The translations under genes were made by a program, and so were the position numbers. The notes beneath the pieces are model-generated. The model ran no database searches, had not been told where the DNA came from, and worked only from the letters and a program-made list of their open reading frames with translations. Shown piece by piece: positions 9,022 through 18,380 of a stretch of 64,000 nucleotides of DNA (the first letter of the stretch is position 1; every line of letters starts with the position of its first letter). Source of the DNA: Edaphobacter modestus (GTDB lineage: Bacteria; Acidobacteriota; Terriglobia; Terriglobales; Acidobacteriaceae); NCBI RefSeq assembly GCF_004217555.1, contig NZ_SHKW01000001.1:5270001-5334000 (forward strand), given 5' to 3'.

Positions 9022-10392
9022 ATGAAATCCCGCCTTGTTCCCGTTGCGCTTATCGCTTTCGCTACGCTTCCGATGTCTGTGCACGCACAGCCGGCCAATA
9101 CTCCCAGCCCCTGCTCGGTTCGTCCCGGATCTTACATGGGATGGCCGGACCAGAAGGTCTCTAACCGCTGGGTGACACTGACCTTCGTTCCTGGCCTGGG
9201 CGGGCGCCTGATGCAGGTCGAATTCAACGGACATCCCTATCTCTTCGTGAACCCGCGCTTTCGCGGCAAGTATATCTCGCCGACGGAGGCAAAGGGTGAT
9301 TGGATCAACTATGGCGGAGACAAGATCTGGCCTATGCCCGAAGGCTCGCAGGATGAGAACCACTGGGTGATCCAGTCGACGGCGATCGATGATCTTCCGT
9401 ATCGCTTCGAGGTTCTCTCTCAAGGTAAGGAGTGCGTCGTGCGGCTTACGGGACAACCGGACAACATCACGGGTCTCAGGATTATTCGCACGGTCAGCCT
9501 GGGCGCCGCCACTCCTGAGATAAAGTTCCATGCAGTGATGGAGAATGCGACGGCGCACCCTATTACATGGTCGATTCAGTCAGTGTCGCAATATGATCTC
9601 GAGGATCCGTCGAAGCCAGGGGATTATAACCATGACCTCTGGGCTATCACGCCGCGCAATCCAGCTTCGTCGTTTCCGGACGGATATCACGTTCGCTACG
9701 GACTGGCGGAGGATCCTGCATTCTCCGTCTCGGACGATCTGTTTCTTCTTCACTGGACCCATTTCGGCAACGAGGTGTGGCTCGATACGACGGCCGGGTG
9801 GCTTGCCGTCGTCGACAAGGCAAGCCACTACGGTATGGTGGAGAGCTTCGAAGTCACTCAAGGTGGGAACTACCCGGGCAAGACAACGGTGATCTTCTAC
9901 AAGAACGGGCCATCGGTCCACTTTGATGCAAACGGTACTGCAACGATTGCAGCGGTATCGCAGGCGACAACGCCGTTCTACATGGAGGCGGAGATCAACT
10001 CGCCGATCGTGACACTACGGCCAGGAGAAAGCCATGCGCTCGATACCGTTTGGCATCCGATGGCAATCATGGCGAAGCCACAGGAAATGCATTCATCGGG
10101 CGTGGTCGTCGATCGATTGAATGCGACACATGAGGGGAAGGGAGTGCATCTCCATGGCGGCTTCTCGGTATTTGTTCCGGGAACGCTGGTCGCTTTATTT
10201 TTCAACGAGCATGGTCTAGAAGTTGCCAGGCAAGAAATTGAGAGAGTGGATCCGATAAAACCTGTAGTGTTGGACGCGACAGTGCCTATGACGCAGGATG
10301 CTGCTCGGGTAAATCTTATGATGATCGGTGCGGCAGGCGAAGACGAGGGAATTCTGGCGAAAGGGATGATCGAACCGGCGAAAATCCCTTAG
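9022..10392 (+). CDS. Secreted DUF4380-like protein (aldose-epimerase-like fold likely)
   Basis: A 456-residue exported protein. ATG 9022 gives a clean signal peptide (MKSRLVPVALIAFATLPMSVHA-Q); an upstream ATG at 8959 would put non-signal residues in front. The first 250 residues (VTLTFVPGLGGRLMQVEFNG, then NYGGDKIWPMPEG) match the DUF4380 type, which resembles galactose-mutarotase-like beta-sandwich enzymes: GGDKIWP and the later His/Glu-rich stretch are typical. The C-terminal 80 residues form a separate beta-rich domain (GVHLHGGFSVFVPG). No catalytic assignment can be made. It follows the TonB receptor by 116 bases on the same strand, so it probably acts on the same carbohydrate in the periplasm. 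Confidence 0.75.
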   Translation: MKSRLVPVALIAFATLPMSVHAQPANTPSPCSVRPGSYMGWPDQKVSNRWVTLTFVPGLGGRLMQVEFNGHPYLFVNPRFRGKYISPTEAKGDWINYGGDKIWPMPEGSQDENHWVIQSTAIDDLPYRFEVLSQGKECVVRLTGQPDNITGLRIIRTVSLGAATPEIKFHAVMENATAHPITWSIQSVSQYDLEDPSKPGDYNHDLWAITPRNPASSFPDGYHVRYGLAEDPAFSVSDDLFLLHWTHFGNEVWLDTTAGWLAVVDKASHYGMVESFEVTQGGNYPGKTTVIFYKNGPSVHFDANGTATIAAVSQATTPFYMEAEINSPIVTLRPGESHALDTVWHPMAIMAKPQEMHSSGVVVDRLNATHEGKGVHLHGGFSVFVPGTLVALFFNEHGLEVARQEIERVDPIKPVVLDATVPMTQDAARVNLMMIGAAGEDEGILAKGMIEPAKIP

Positions 10393-10524
10393 GTCCGACG
10401 GTCAAAGATTCTCTGACTCCATCTATTGTGATAAGCCGAATCATCAAGGCAATCCTGCGCTTGAATAGCGGTCGAAAGCTCTGCCAGTTTCGCTGCTCAG
10501 TTAGCGATAGCTATAAAGCGCACT

Positions 10525-11652
10525 CTATAACCCTACCTTGGGCCAAAAATCAGTGTCATAAAGCCTCAAAGCCTGTCCCTGAGAGTTCTCGTCGCCGTTG
10601 AGCCGCCTTCTTGGCACCCAGGCTCCGTTCTCAAAGGACTCTTCAATCAATACTCTCAATGCCAACGATGGGCGACCCAGGTTTGTCGAGAAGGTGATAT
10701 GAGCATCCCGCTGCCAGTAACAATAAATTCGTTCGGACCTGTTTGAAGAAACATTGCAGCGATTCGAGCTCTCACACCAGATGAACCTCCTGCCCGAACA
10801 ATATTGGCGATATAGCCGCCTGTGGACAGCCTTGCCGATCGCTGCGCTTCGCCCTCTACGAGCGCGGCGGTTACGCCTCCTGCTTCTTGCTTTTCCAGGA
10901 TCATCGGCGCCAGTCTGTACAGATGGGAATACACACATTAGTTATGGCGGAATTATCCAAACGCTCCGAAGGATTGGTTATGCCCACCAGATCGAGCGGA
11001 GCATTCCCTTGATCATCGATGCCAACGGGAGAGAAGCCGATGGCCGATAGATGTCCGAAGGCATACAGCGCATTGGCGGCACCTGTTGCACCCCCTTGCG
11101 TCTCAGGAATGAAGAGTGGATTGTCAGGACGTGTATACCTTCCCCCCAACCTCATTTTCGACTTGCATCATGATGACAGTGTGCGTGTCGCCATCCGCCT
11201 CCCGCAGGTGATGCATCAGTTTTTCGCGAAGGCGCGCGCGTCCGCATCTCGAGCGGCCGTACTGAATGGCGACAGGCGCTCTGTACCTCGACCATCGCTG
11301 GTCTGGACACGCGGGAACCGCTGCGTGTTGATCTTCACCCACGCTGGCACCTAGCTGGAGTAAGGGTTTTTCCAGGACCAAACCATAGAACGACAAGCTT
11401 GAGGTTGTTTTCACGGGCTCCTTCAAGGAGTCCATCCACGTCTTTGAAATCAAATCTTCCCTCTTCATGCTCGATCGTCTCCCATGCAACGAGCGACAAC
11501 ACAGTATTCAGATGCATCGCCGCAAGCTACGGCCGGACGGATTTCATATGCTCGATACTGGAGGGACTGGAATTATGCAATTCTCCCCAAGAACCAGAAA
11601 GGGCCTGCCCTCGACGATGAGTTGCGTCGCACTCCCACGCTTTTCGAGATGG
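10525..11652 (-). pseudogene. GH35-type beta-galactosidase (DUF5597 C-terminus), heavily degraded
   Basis: Pieces in all three minus-strand frames assemble into one enzyme. The N-terminus near 11650-11590 reads QLIVEGRPFLVLG, shifts frame into GELHNSSPSSIEHMKSV, meets a stop (where relatives have Lys after Trp-Pro), then continues LAAMHLNTVLSLVAWETIEH with the barrel segment. TVIMMQVENEVG (about 11160-11190) contains the acid/base Glu of the family. NPLFIPETQGGA (about 11090-11125) holds the probable nucleophile Glu, and GAWVPRRRLNGDEN (about 10570-10610) is the C-terminal domain. At least four frame breaks and several hundred missing bases (about 1.1 kb against about 1.6 kb) show that it is non-functional. 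Confidence 0.75.
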
Positions 11653-12159
11653 GGCGGTCCTGCATGAGAGTCAGGCGTTTGGCTGCCAACCGGCCCATTA
11701 AACGCTATCGAGACAAAAAAGAGTTAGGACACCGAGCCAGCTAAAATTTTGTTTTCGATTATTAGGGAGTGCTATTGACGTATTGGCCATCTTCTATTCA
11801 ATAGCCTGAATACCGTCTAAGCAAGCAAAGAATCAAAGGGGCGAGCCTTCGCTTCCTAAGAAAGGGAAATTGCTGTGGTGCATACCATACACCTGCAATA
11901 ACTTCGTTCGGCCTAGACCGGGCTTTATAGTTAGAAGACTTCGACCGAAGTGGAGTATGTGTCGCGCCGCAGGACAATGGCAGCATTTCCTTCGCGCCGT
12001 TATTTCATCTGCTGGATATCTCAGGCGATTGCCGCAACTGAAGTTGCTGTGGATGTATGGAGGTTAGATTATAGGAGACCGGAGGAGTGCAATTGTCTCG
12101 GAATTGTCTCGCTTTGCAAGGTTTTGCGAATTCCTTTGCAAGATAGAAAATGATGCTAG
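11653..12159. other. Gene-free stretch upstream of the sigma factor
   Basis: No recognisable coding signal. Short open frames on both strands have no motif. The ECF sigma-factor promoter must be here, but I cannot pick it out. Confidence 0.4.
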
Positions 12160-12711
12160 ATGTTTATCACGGACACAATGGCATCGACTGAAGCTTTCGG
12201 GATTGAACACATAGATAGTTTGTACCGCTATGCTCTCGTGCTCACACGTAGCAAGGTTGAGGCCGAAGACTTGGTGCAGGAAACGTATGTTCGCGCCATC
12301 GAAGCATTCAACCGGTTGAGGGAGAATAGTAATGTGAGAGGATGGCTTTTCACCATTCTTCGCAATCTCTGGTTGAATGAACTGCGCAAGCATCGCACTC
12401 GACCTCAGCTTGTCGAGGTAGATGCCGATAGTTATCTTGTTGAAGGACTAGTGGGGAACATGCGGGATGCTCATGAGATTTTGGAGAGCGAAGAAAATGC
12501 TAGTCGCATCAGGGGTGCCATTAGCAAATTGCCATCGGAGTTTCAGGAGATCCTCGTGCTGCGTGAGTTTGAGGAGCTCTCCTATCAGGAGATTGCCACT
12601 GTCCTGAATTGTCCGGCCGGAACTGTGATGTCGCGCCTCGGTAGAGCACGCGCTAAGCTGCGGGTTCTTCTTATGGAAGGATATGGCATGCACCAGGAAT
12701 CTGGAAGGTAG
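12160..12711 (+). CDS. ECF RNA polymerase sigma factor
   Basis: A 183-residue sigma-70 factor of the extracytoplasmic-function class. Region 2 spans about residues 18-85 (DSLYRYALVLTRSKVEAEDL, QETYVRAIEAF, GWLFTILRN) and region 4 about 118-172 (LPSEFQEILVLREFEELSYQ, then EIATVLNCPAGTVMSRLGRA, the helix-turn-helix). ATG 12178, within the frame, is an alternative start that would lose 6 residues. The gene ends 6 bases before the GTG of the anti-sigma gene, so they form a two-gene unit. The regulon is unknown; by family logic it responds to an envelope signal through the partner. Confidence 0.93.
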   Translation: MFITDTMASTEAFGIEHIDSLYRYALVLTRSKVEAEDLVQETYVRAIEAFNRLRENSNVRGWLFTILRNLWLNELRKHRTRPQLVEVDADSYLVEGLVGNMRDAHEILESEENASRIRGAISKLPSEFQEILVLREFEELSYQEIATVLNCPAGTVMSRLGRARAKLRVLLMEGYGMHQESGR

Positions 12712-12717
12712 GAGAGC

Positions 12718-13620
12718 GTGAGCAGCTGCACAGAGTACTACGCGCGAATTCAGCTTTATGTAGACGGAGAGCTCGTGAAAGAGGAGAAGGAAGATCTGTT
12801 CTCCCATCTGAAGCTTTGCGTCATTTGCCGACAGTCTTTGGAGGATGCAGAAGCTTACTCCTTGCACATCCGCTCCTGCCGTCCTTCAATAACGGCACCT
12901 CACTCCCTGCGAAATGCGGTGCTTACCAGGATACGGGAGACACGCAGCTCTGTCGGCCCTACATCGGTTTCACTCAAACCCGCAAAGGCTGCTCAACTTC
13001 AAATGCTACCTGTGGTTGCCGCCGTATTGGTGATGGTTGTTATCGGATTGTTCGTCTTTTCCCGACACCGAAAAGACAATATTGATACGATGGTCCAGGC
13101 AGCCGTACTCTCGCATCAGCAACTCGAACAAAACGTTATACCTTTGGATGTCACTTCTGGCTCTTCACAAGTAGTGTCTTCGTGGTTTGCCAGCAGATTA
13201 CCCTTTCCGTTTCGCATGGCGGATGCCGGCATGGCGGCTGAGGATAAAGCCAAATACAAACTCACCGGCGGTAGACTCGTCACAGTAGGGAACGAGCAGG
13301 CCGCTCTGTTGTCTTTCCGTTTGGCTCATGATGTGGTCAGTATGCTCGTCGGCCCGGAACACCTCTCTATTGCCTCAGGCGGTACGGCCATACAATCGAA
13401 CGGTATTACCTTCCATAGCAACGAACAGGGTTCTCTCCATGTTGTCACTTGGAACAATCGCGGTCTCAGCTACGTTCTTACCTCTTCCAAATCCATGGTT
13501 AACACCCGCAAATGTTCGTTCTGTCACGAAGATCGTACCTCAGGGAAAGAGTCCTCCAGTGAAGCTGCAATGTTATACCCGCGTCTCGCGAGATCCTGGG
13601 CGAGTTCTCCATCGCATTAG
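12718..13620 (+). CDS. Membrane anti-sigma factor with zinc finger and periplasmic CxxCH motif
   Basis: A 300-residue protein starting at GTG 12718. The cytoplasmic N-terminus is a zinc anti-sigma (ZAS/zf-HC2) domain with Cys4, His30, Cys34 and Cys37 (HLKLCVIC), in the usual spacing. One membrane helix follows at about 98-115 (VVAAVLVMVVIGLFVF). The outer domain of about 180 residues is beta-rich and ends with KCSFCHED at residues 265-272, a CxxCH pattern that could covalently hold haem c or a metal. It should hold the upstream ECF sigma factor inactive until the outer domain senses its signal. The combination suggests redox sensing, but haem attachment is inference only. Confidence 0.88.
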   Translation: MSSCTEYYARIQLYVDGELVKEEKEDLFSHLKLCVICRQSLEDAEAYSLHIRSCRPSITAPHSLRNAVLTRIRETRSSVGPTSVSLKPAKAAQLQMLPVVAAVLVMVVIGLFVFSRHRKDNIDTMVQAAVLSHQQLEQNVIPLDVTSGSSQVVSSWFASRLPFPFRMADAGMAAEDKAKYKLTGGRLVTVGNEQAALLSFRLAHDVVSMLVGPEHLSIASGGTAIQSNGITFHSNEQGSLHVVTWNNRGLSYVLTSSKSMVNTRKCSFCHEDRTSGKESSSEAAMLYPRLARSWASSPSH

Positions 13621-14065
13621 CCGAAACGCAAACATCATCTCCACGTAAATGTGCGCCAATAGCCAGACATAGCGGAATATCTCCCTGTTCGAGTGTCTGA
13701 ACGAAGCCATTGTAAAGATGGAGATCGGATCCGCAGATGGGATCAGGTACATCATGCCTGCATCTTCTCTTTCCTGTCCGGCAGACGGCTTTTATGGGAA
13801 CTCCTTGTCAAATATCCTCAAAAAAGGATGAGGTTGGCTATGCACTTTTCGGAAGCGAGGAAACAGCCTGCGATTCGTGATGGTTGCTCATCTTACGGAA
13901 AAGGACCTGCTCGACACGACCATGAACAGCACGTCGCCCATGCATCTGACCGGCATTTGTCGTCGGACAAGTCATTCTTGGTCCCACTTCGCGGGCCGCT
14001 TCTTGTAAATTGATTTCGACTGGACCTTTGGTACTATCCTCAAAACTCGGATCAATAGGAATGGC
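13621..14065. other. Gene-free stretch
   Basis: No supported gene. One 106-codon open frame (13693-14013, plus) has no start context, motif or homology I recognise. The promoter of the following oxidoreductase is probably near 14020-14060. Confidence 0.35.
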
Positions 14066-15238
14066 ATGAATTATAAGACAGATCGTCGCAGTTTTCTTAT
14101 TGCTGGAGGATTAACCGCGGTTGCTTCTACAAGAGCTTTTGGTGCGAATGACAGGCTCAGGATCGGCGTGATTGGCGCCGGTGGACGAATGCAATCGCTG
14201 CTCAGTTCGGCTGAAAATACAGGGCTGCCGTTCGAGATTGCAGCGATAAGCGACGTATATACCCCGCGGCGCGATGAGGTGAAAACCCGTCCATCCGCTG
14301 CAATGGCAGCCACGCACGTGGATTACCGCAACGTGTTGGACGACAACACTGTCGATGCCGTCATCATCGCGACACCCGACCATTGGCACGTCCGTATCGC
14401 TGTCGACGCGCTGGCTGCAGGTAAAGACGTCTATCTTGAGAAGCCGGTGACTCACACGATTGAGGAGGGAGCAACCCTCGGCCGGGCAGTAAGGTCCAGC
14501 AAGCAGATCCTCCAGTGTGGCATGCAGCAAAGGAGCTGGGTTCACTTCCGCAACGCGGTCGATCTTATCCAGGGCGGTTCTCTGGGCCGAATCACACAGG
14601 TTCGGACCTATTGGTGGCAGAATTATGGTTCCAGCTGGGCGCCGAAACCGGTCGACGTGGCCCAGCTCGACTGGAAGCAATGGCTCGGCGGAGCTCCGGA
14701 TCAGCCGTTCAGCCTGGAGAAGTACAACCGCTGGCGGTGGTATTGGGACTTCGGAGGCGGCGCGATGACAGACCTGTTCGCACATTGGATCGATGTGGTG
14801 CAATGGGCGATGAAGGCCGACGAACCTACCACGGCCTTCATGCTTGGAGACAAATACATCTTCAAGGACTGGGACTGTCCCGACACCATCCAGGCAGCGC
14901 TACGCTATCCGGGATTTGGTGTGGTGTACGAGGGGATGATGAGTTCTTCCATTGACGATGGCGGACTCGAGTTTCGAGGTACGGAGGCTACACTGAAGAT
15001 CTCGCGTGCGGGGATGAGTATCTTTCGCGAGAATGTGAAGGGAGATCGCAATCCCGTTTCAAGGGAAGAGAGCTTTGAAGACGGGACGACGCCACACATG
15101 AGAAATTTCTTTGACTGCATCAAGACGCGCAGACAACCGAACGCGCCGGTTGAAACTGGAATTGCCGCCGCGAGAGCAGGCCATATTGCCAATCTGGCTT
15201 ATCATCATGCCGGCAAAATAGTGTGGCCGCTGAAATAA
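14066..15238 (+). CDS. Tat-exported Gfo/Idh/MocA-family oxidoreductase
   Basis: A 390-residue NAD(P)-dependent oxidoreductase. The N-terminus has a twin-arginine signal (DRRSFLIAGG, residues 6-15, cleavage near AFG-A), so it is folded with cofactor before export. The Rossmann fold starts with RIGVIGAGGRM (about 32-42); EKPVTHTIEE carries the family EKP motif with the catalytic Lys region. The C-terminal beta-sheet domain begins around 150 and includes GGGAMTDLFAHWID, whose Asp/His match the active-site helix. Length is standard. Such exported members in acidobacteria usually process sugars or polyols. It has no obvious operon partner here. Confidence 0.9.
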   Translation: MNYKTDRRSFLIAGGLTAVASTRAFGANDRLRIGVIGAGGRMQSLLSSAENTGLPFEIAAISDVYTPRRDEVKTRPSAAMAATHVDYRNVLDDNTVDAVIIATPDHWHVRIAVDALAAGKDVYLEKPVTHTIEEGATLGRAVRSSKQILQCGMQQRSWVHFRNAVDLIQGGSLGRITQVRTYWWQNYGSSWAPKPVDVAQLDWKQWLGGAPDQPFSLEKYNRWRWYWDFGGGAMTDLFAHWIDVVQWAMKADEPTTAFMLGDKYIFKDWDCPDTIQAALRYPGFGVVYEGMMSSSIDDGGLEFRGTEATLKISRAGMSIFRENVKGDRNPVSREESFEDGTTPHMRNFFDCIKTRRQPNAPVETGIAAARAGHIANLAYHHAGKIVWPLK

Positions 15239-15512
15239 GTCCCCCAATTCGCTGTTAGGTTCTTACGGACTTCTGATGTTTTCATAGCCACACTCTCTTG
15301 TTGCTTCGCTTTTATTTCGCCGACAAGAAGCGGGAAAGATTGCCAGGCTCTTGAATATGCAATCGAGGTTGTGCGTGGGTCGATATGGCTAACCAGACCA
15401 AATGAAAGATACTGGACGCTGAAAATAGCAAATTCTAGCTCGAAGTCGCATAATTGAGGCATTCGCATGTTTGTTTTGTGGTTGTGTAACTCTTTCTGCC
15501 AGGTGGTTTAGC

Positions 15513-15659
15513 ATGAAATGTCCAGAATGTTATGGACAGGACCTTCGACATTCGCGACGCCGAGGATTGGATCGACTTCTGACGCTGATCTTCCTCTGCC
15601 CTTTCCGCCGTATGAATTGCGACGCTAGATTCTACCGATACCGACCGAGCAGTCGTTAG
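15513..15659 (+). CDS. Small zinc-ribbon protein, 48 residues
   Basis: MKCPECYGQDLRHSRRRGLD and a C-terminal PFRRMNCDARFYR match a small acidobacterial zinc-ribbon protein type whose relatives have two CxxC-like knuckles around an SRRRGLD core. Here the first knuckle is intact (CPEC, residues 3-6), but the second shows only one cysteine (RRMNC): relatives normally have Cys-x-x-Cys, and Arg stands in the first position, a one-base TGC/CGC change. It may therefore not bind zinc properly and could be an early pseudogene. No function is known for the family. Confidence 0.5.
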   Translation: MKCPECYGQDLRHSRRRGLDRLLTLIFLCPFRRMNCDARFYRYRPSSR

Positions 15660-16122
15660 GGATGTCGGCCCTGCTCCTCTCTCGCCATGGCGAAACATTC
15701 ATACCCACAGCCATCCCCAACCTCTTGCCTGAGCGAGAATACAAAGGGCATCTCGAGACCGTGACCTTCAGTTGCCACGGATGGCTATGCCACTTGCACG
15801 TGTTCGTGCACAAGCGTGAGCACTCCGCGAAAGACTTTGCGAAGATTGTACCGGCCTGATATTGCGCAGTATATCGGTGCGGACCCGGAGCGGGTGAATG
15901 CCGATGCTGCCAGGAATGGTGAGGCAGGGACGAATGCGCAAGGGTTTCAATGGTCCGGGGGAAACATCCTCAATGATGCGTGTAACAGAGATGATGATTG
16001 ATTTGGTGGGTAAGACTCCGATCGCTTTCCGGGGAGGCCCATTACAAGACAGATCCAGCTTGTACTACTAAGGGTTCTCGGGAGCAGGTCCGTTTACCCA
16101 TCGTTCCGGTAGAATCAACCGC
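15660..16122. other. Gene-free stretch with unidentified decayed coding sequence
   Basis: Several open frames of about 60 codons overlap on both strands. A short piece near 15990-16070 (LVGKTPIAFRGGPLQDR) looks like real protein sequence but has no clear start. I cannot assign a gene. The VWFA protein's ribosome binding site is not obvious. Confidence 0.3.
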
Positions 16123-17154
16123 GTGAGAGTCACCTTCCGCAACCAGCCTGCACCCCGGCTAGGCGCAACCACTACCATCGTCCTTACTCTCCTCCTCAGC
16201 GCCTCGCCTCCAGGCTCCCAGGCCGCCCCTGTTTCGCAGTCCCCTGTAGTTGTTCGGCAGACCTCGCCCCCTCTACAAACTCCTGACCCCGCGAAACCTT
16301 CCTCCATCGGGCCCATGACGACTATCAAAGTTCAGGCCAACGAAGTAAACCTCATCTTCACCGTCACCGACAAAAAGGGCCGCTTCATCACTGGCCTCAA
16401 ACGCGAGAGCTTCGGTCTGCTCGACGACGGCCGTCCTCCGGTCGCCGTACTCAGCTTCACCCAAGAGACTAATCTCCCTCTCCGCGTCGGCATCATGCTG
16501 GACACCTCCAGTTCCATCCGCCAGCGCTTCCAGTTCGAGCAGGACTCTGCCGTCGAGTTCCTGCATCAGATACTGCATCGCGGCGACCTCGCCTTCGTAG
16601 AGGGCTTTGACATCAAGGCCGACTTGGCTCAGGGCTTCACCGACAACATCGCCCTTCTCAATCAGGGCATCCGCAAGCTGCGCCCCGGTGGCGGAACAGC
16701 GCTCTTCGATGCCCTCCACAAGGCCTGCCGAGACCAGATGCTTACCCTTCGAGAAGAAGGTGCCTTCCGCCGCATCCTGGTCCTTGTTTCCGATGGCGAC
16801 GATAACTACAGTCGTTCCCAGGCGTCCGACGCTATCAAAATGTGCCAGCGCGCTGAGACCCTCGTCTACGCCATCAGCACCAACATTAGCCCCGGCAAAA
16901 ATAGGGGCGACGAGGTACTCCGCGTCATCTCCGACGCCACCGGTGGTCAGGCCTTCTACCCCGTCCGCATCGAGGATGTAGCCACCGGCTTCAACAAAAT
17001 TGAAGAGGAGCTCCGGAGCCAATACTCTTTGATCTACCGCCCTGCGGCCTTCAAGAATGACGGTTCCTTCCGCACCATTAACCTCCACGCCTTCGACCGC
17101 CGCTACAAGGTCCGCGTCCACACAGGCTACTTCGCTCCCCGCCCCACCGAGTAA
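16123..17154 (+). CDS. Secreted VWFA-related domain protein
   Basis: A 343-residue protein beginning at GTG 16123 with a signal peptide (residues 1-35, ending SQAA-P). The von Willebrand A domain carries an intact MIDAS: DTSSSIR (DxSxS, about 126-132), a Thr in GGGTALFDAL, and the Asp of VSDGDDN. The N-terminal VNLIFTVTDKKGRFITGL and LDDGRPPVAVLSF segments are typical of the acidobacterial VWFA-related subfamily. It should bind a protein ligand through a divalent metal in the periplasm or at the surface; the partner is unknown. Codon use is notably C-ending compared with its neighbours. Confidence 0.88.
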   Translation: MRVTFRNQPAPRLGATTTIVLTLLLSASPPGSQAAPVSQSPVVVRQTSPPLQTPDPAKPSSIGPMTTIKVQANEVNLIFTVTDKKGRFITGLKRESFGLLDDGRPPVAVLSFTQETNLPLRVGIMLDTSSSIRQRFQFEQDSAVEFLHQILHRGDLAFVEGFDIKADLAQGFTDNIALLNQGIRKLRPGGGTALFDALHKACRDQMLTLREEGAFRRILVLVSDGDDNYSRSQASDAIKMCQRAETLVYAISTNISPGKNRGDEVLRVISDATGGQAFYPVRIEDVATGFNKIEEELRSQYSLIYRPAAFKNDGSFRTINLHAFDRRYKVRVHTGYFAPRPTE

Positions 17155-17476
17155 CTTCTTGCCCGATCGGTCTCATCTCAAGCGCAGTGTTCTTCCAGTG
17201 GCGTGTACTCAGATTTGCCGCAAAATTCTGGGATGGATAGAAGATAGCCAGAAGCCAAACAATAAAACCTTCCACTCTGATTAGAGAAATGATGGGCAGA
17301 AACGGCTTCCTGTTGTTTATGCTTTTTGCACGGTCAGGCCATTCTACGGCCAACTTCACACGACATAACCTGCATCTACCTATTCTTCCCTTATGTAGCG
17401 CACCACATCCAACAGAGGTCTAGCGGGTGAAGACAGTGCTAACGTAGCGTTTGCTGCGGAAAATACCGCGGGTTAC
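17155..17476. other. Gene-free stretch before corA
   Basis: No gene. I looked for a magnesium-responsive leader ahead of the corA-like gene and did not find a recognisable M-box. Confidence 0.35.
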
Positions 17477-18165
17477 ATGCTGAACATTTACACGTCCCGG
17501 GACGGTCTCCTGCATAGGCTCGATGGCTCCGCCGAGCCCACTCGACTGGCGGATGCAGTCTGGATCGACATGATGGAGCCTACGAAAAAAGAGGAGCTTG
17601 CGGTAGAAGCACTTATCGGGATTGACGTTCCGAGCCGCGAAGAGATGCGTGAGGTCGAAAGCAGCAGTCAGCTCTACCACGACGGCGATGCGATCATCAT
17701 GACCATAAGGATTCTGGGCGTAACCGCCAGGCCATCGCCTGTACTCATTGCCGCTACCTTCATTCTTACGCCAGCGAGGTTGGTCACGTTGAGATATGCA
17801 GACCCAACGCCATTCAAGAACTTCGTTGCGCGTGCGGCGAAGGAAGGCGGGTATCTGACATCTTCCTATGCCGCTATGTCTGGCTTGTTGGAAGCAGTCG
17901 TCGGTCGCGTGGTGGATATTTTAGAAGGGATTGGCGATGAGCTCGATGAGGTTTCCGCAAAGCTGCTTCTCGCAGAACGAAGCAATTACCCAGGGCAATG
18001 CCAATACGGACCTGCAGGCCGTCCTGAAGAGAATCGGGCGCAACGGTGATCTTGCTTCACGGGCTCGCGAGAGTCTTCACAGCATTTCTCGCGTCATGCC
18101 CGTCCTGCAGCGTGAACAAGCCTCGATATCCTGACCGTCCGCGTCGAAGCGAACATAAGGGATGC
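17477..18165 (+). pseudogene. corA: CorA-type magnesium/cobalt transporter, frameshifted and truncated
   Basis: The first 165 codons from ATG 17477 read as the cytoplasmic alpha/beta domain of CorA (WIDMMEPTKKEEL, IDVPSREEMREVESSS, DGDAIIMTI). Near 17975-17990 the frame is lost: the same product continues in another frame as NTDLQAVLKRIGRNGDLASR and ARESLHSISRVMPVLQ, which stops at 18134; a few more codons (LTVRVEANIRDAR) resemble the next helix. The two C-terminal membrane helices and the GMN pore motif are absent, so no channel can be made. It ends against an unrelated minus-strand remnant. Confidence 0.8.
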
Positions 18166-18380
18166 CCGGCCGTGAGAGCTCGAGCATGATGGCGATGATC
18201 GCTCGCTGAAACCAAATGCGACAGCGTTCCTCTTAAAGCGTTCAACATCCTCCGGATTGGAGGACAAAAGAAGAACGACGTAATTCCGTCATCATGCTCC
18301 GCCATATGGTGTGCAGCCGCCGGATTCGTCATCAGCTCCCAATCGGTTTCGCTTACGTAGACCATTTGAGATATCGGCAT
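18118..18380 (-). pseudogene. Unidentified conserved-looking protein, frameshifted remnant
   Basis: Minus-strand frames join as VSETDWELMTNPAAAHHMAE with HDDGIT, then, after a shift near 18270, SSNPEDVERFKRNAVAFGF, then, after another shift, IIAIMLELSRPGIPYVRFDA. The pieces are in one order and look like real protein sequence, but I do not recognise the family. The 3' end runs into the broken corA. Called a pseudogene because of two shifts in 260 bases. Confidence 0.4.

Noticed and set aside
11124..11489. Separate minus-strand ORFs as independent small genes
   Set aside because: They are consecutive pieces of one GH35-type enzyme, not separate genes.
16273..17121. 282-codon minus-strand open frame, acidic
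   Set aside because: Shadow of the VWFA-related gene, whose MIDAS residues are all present.
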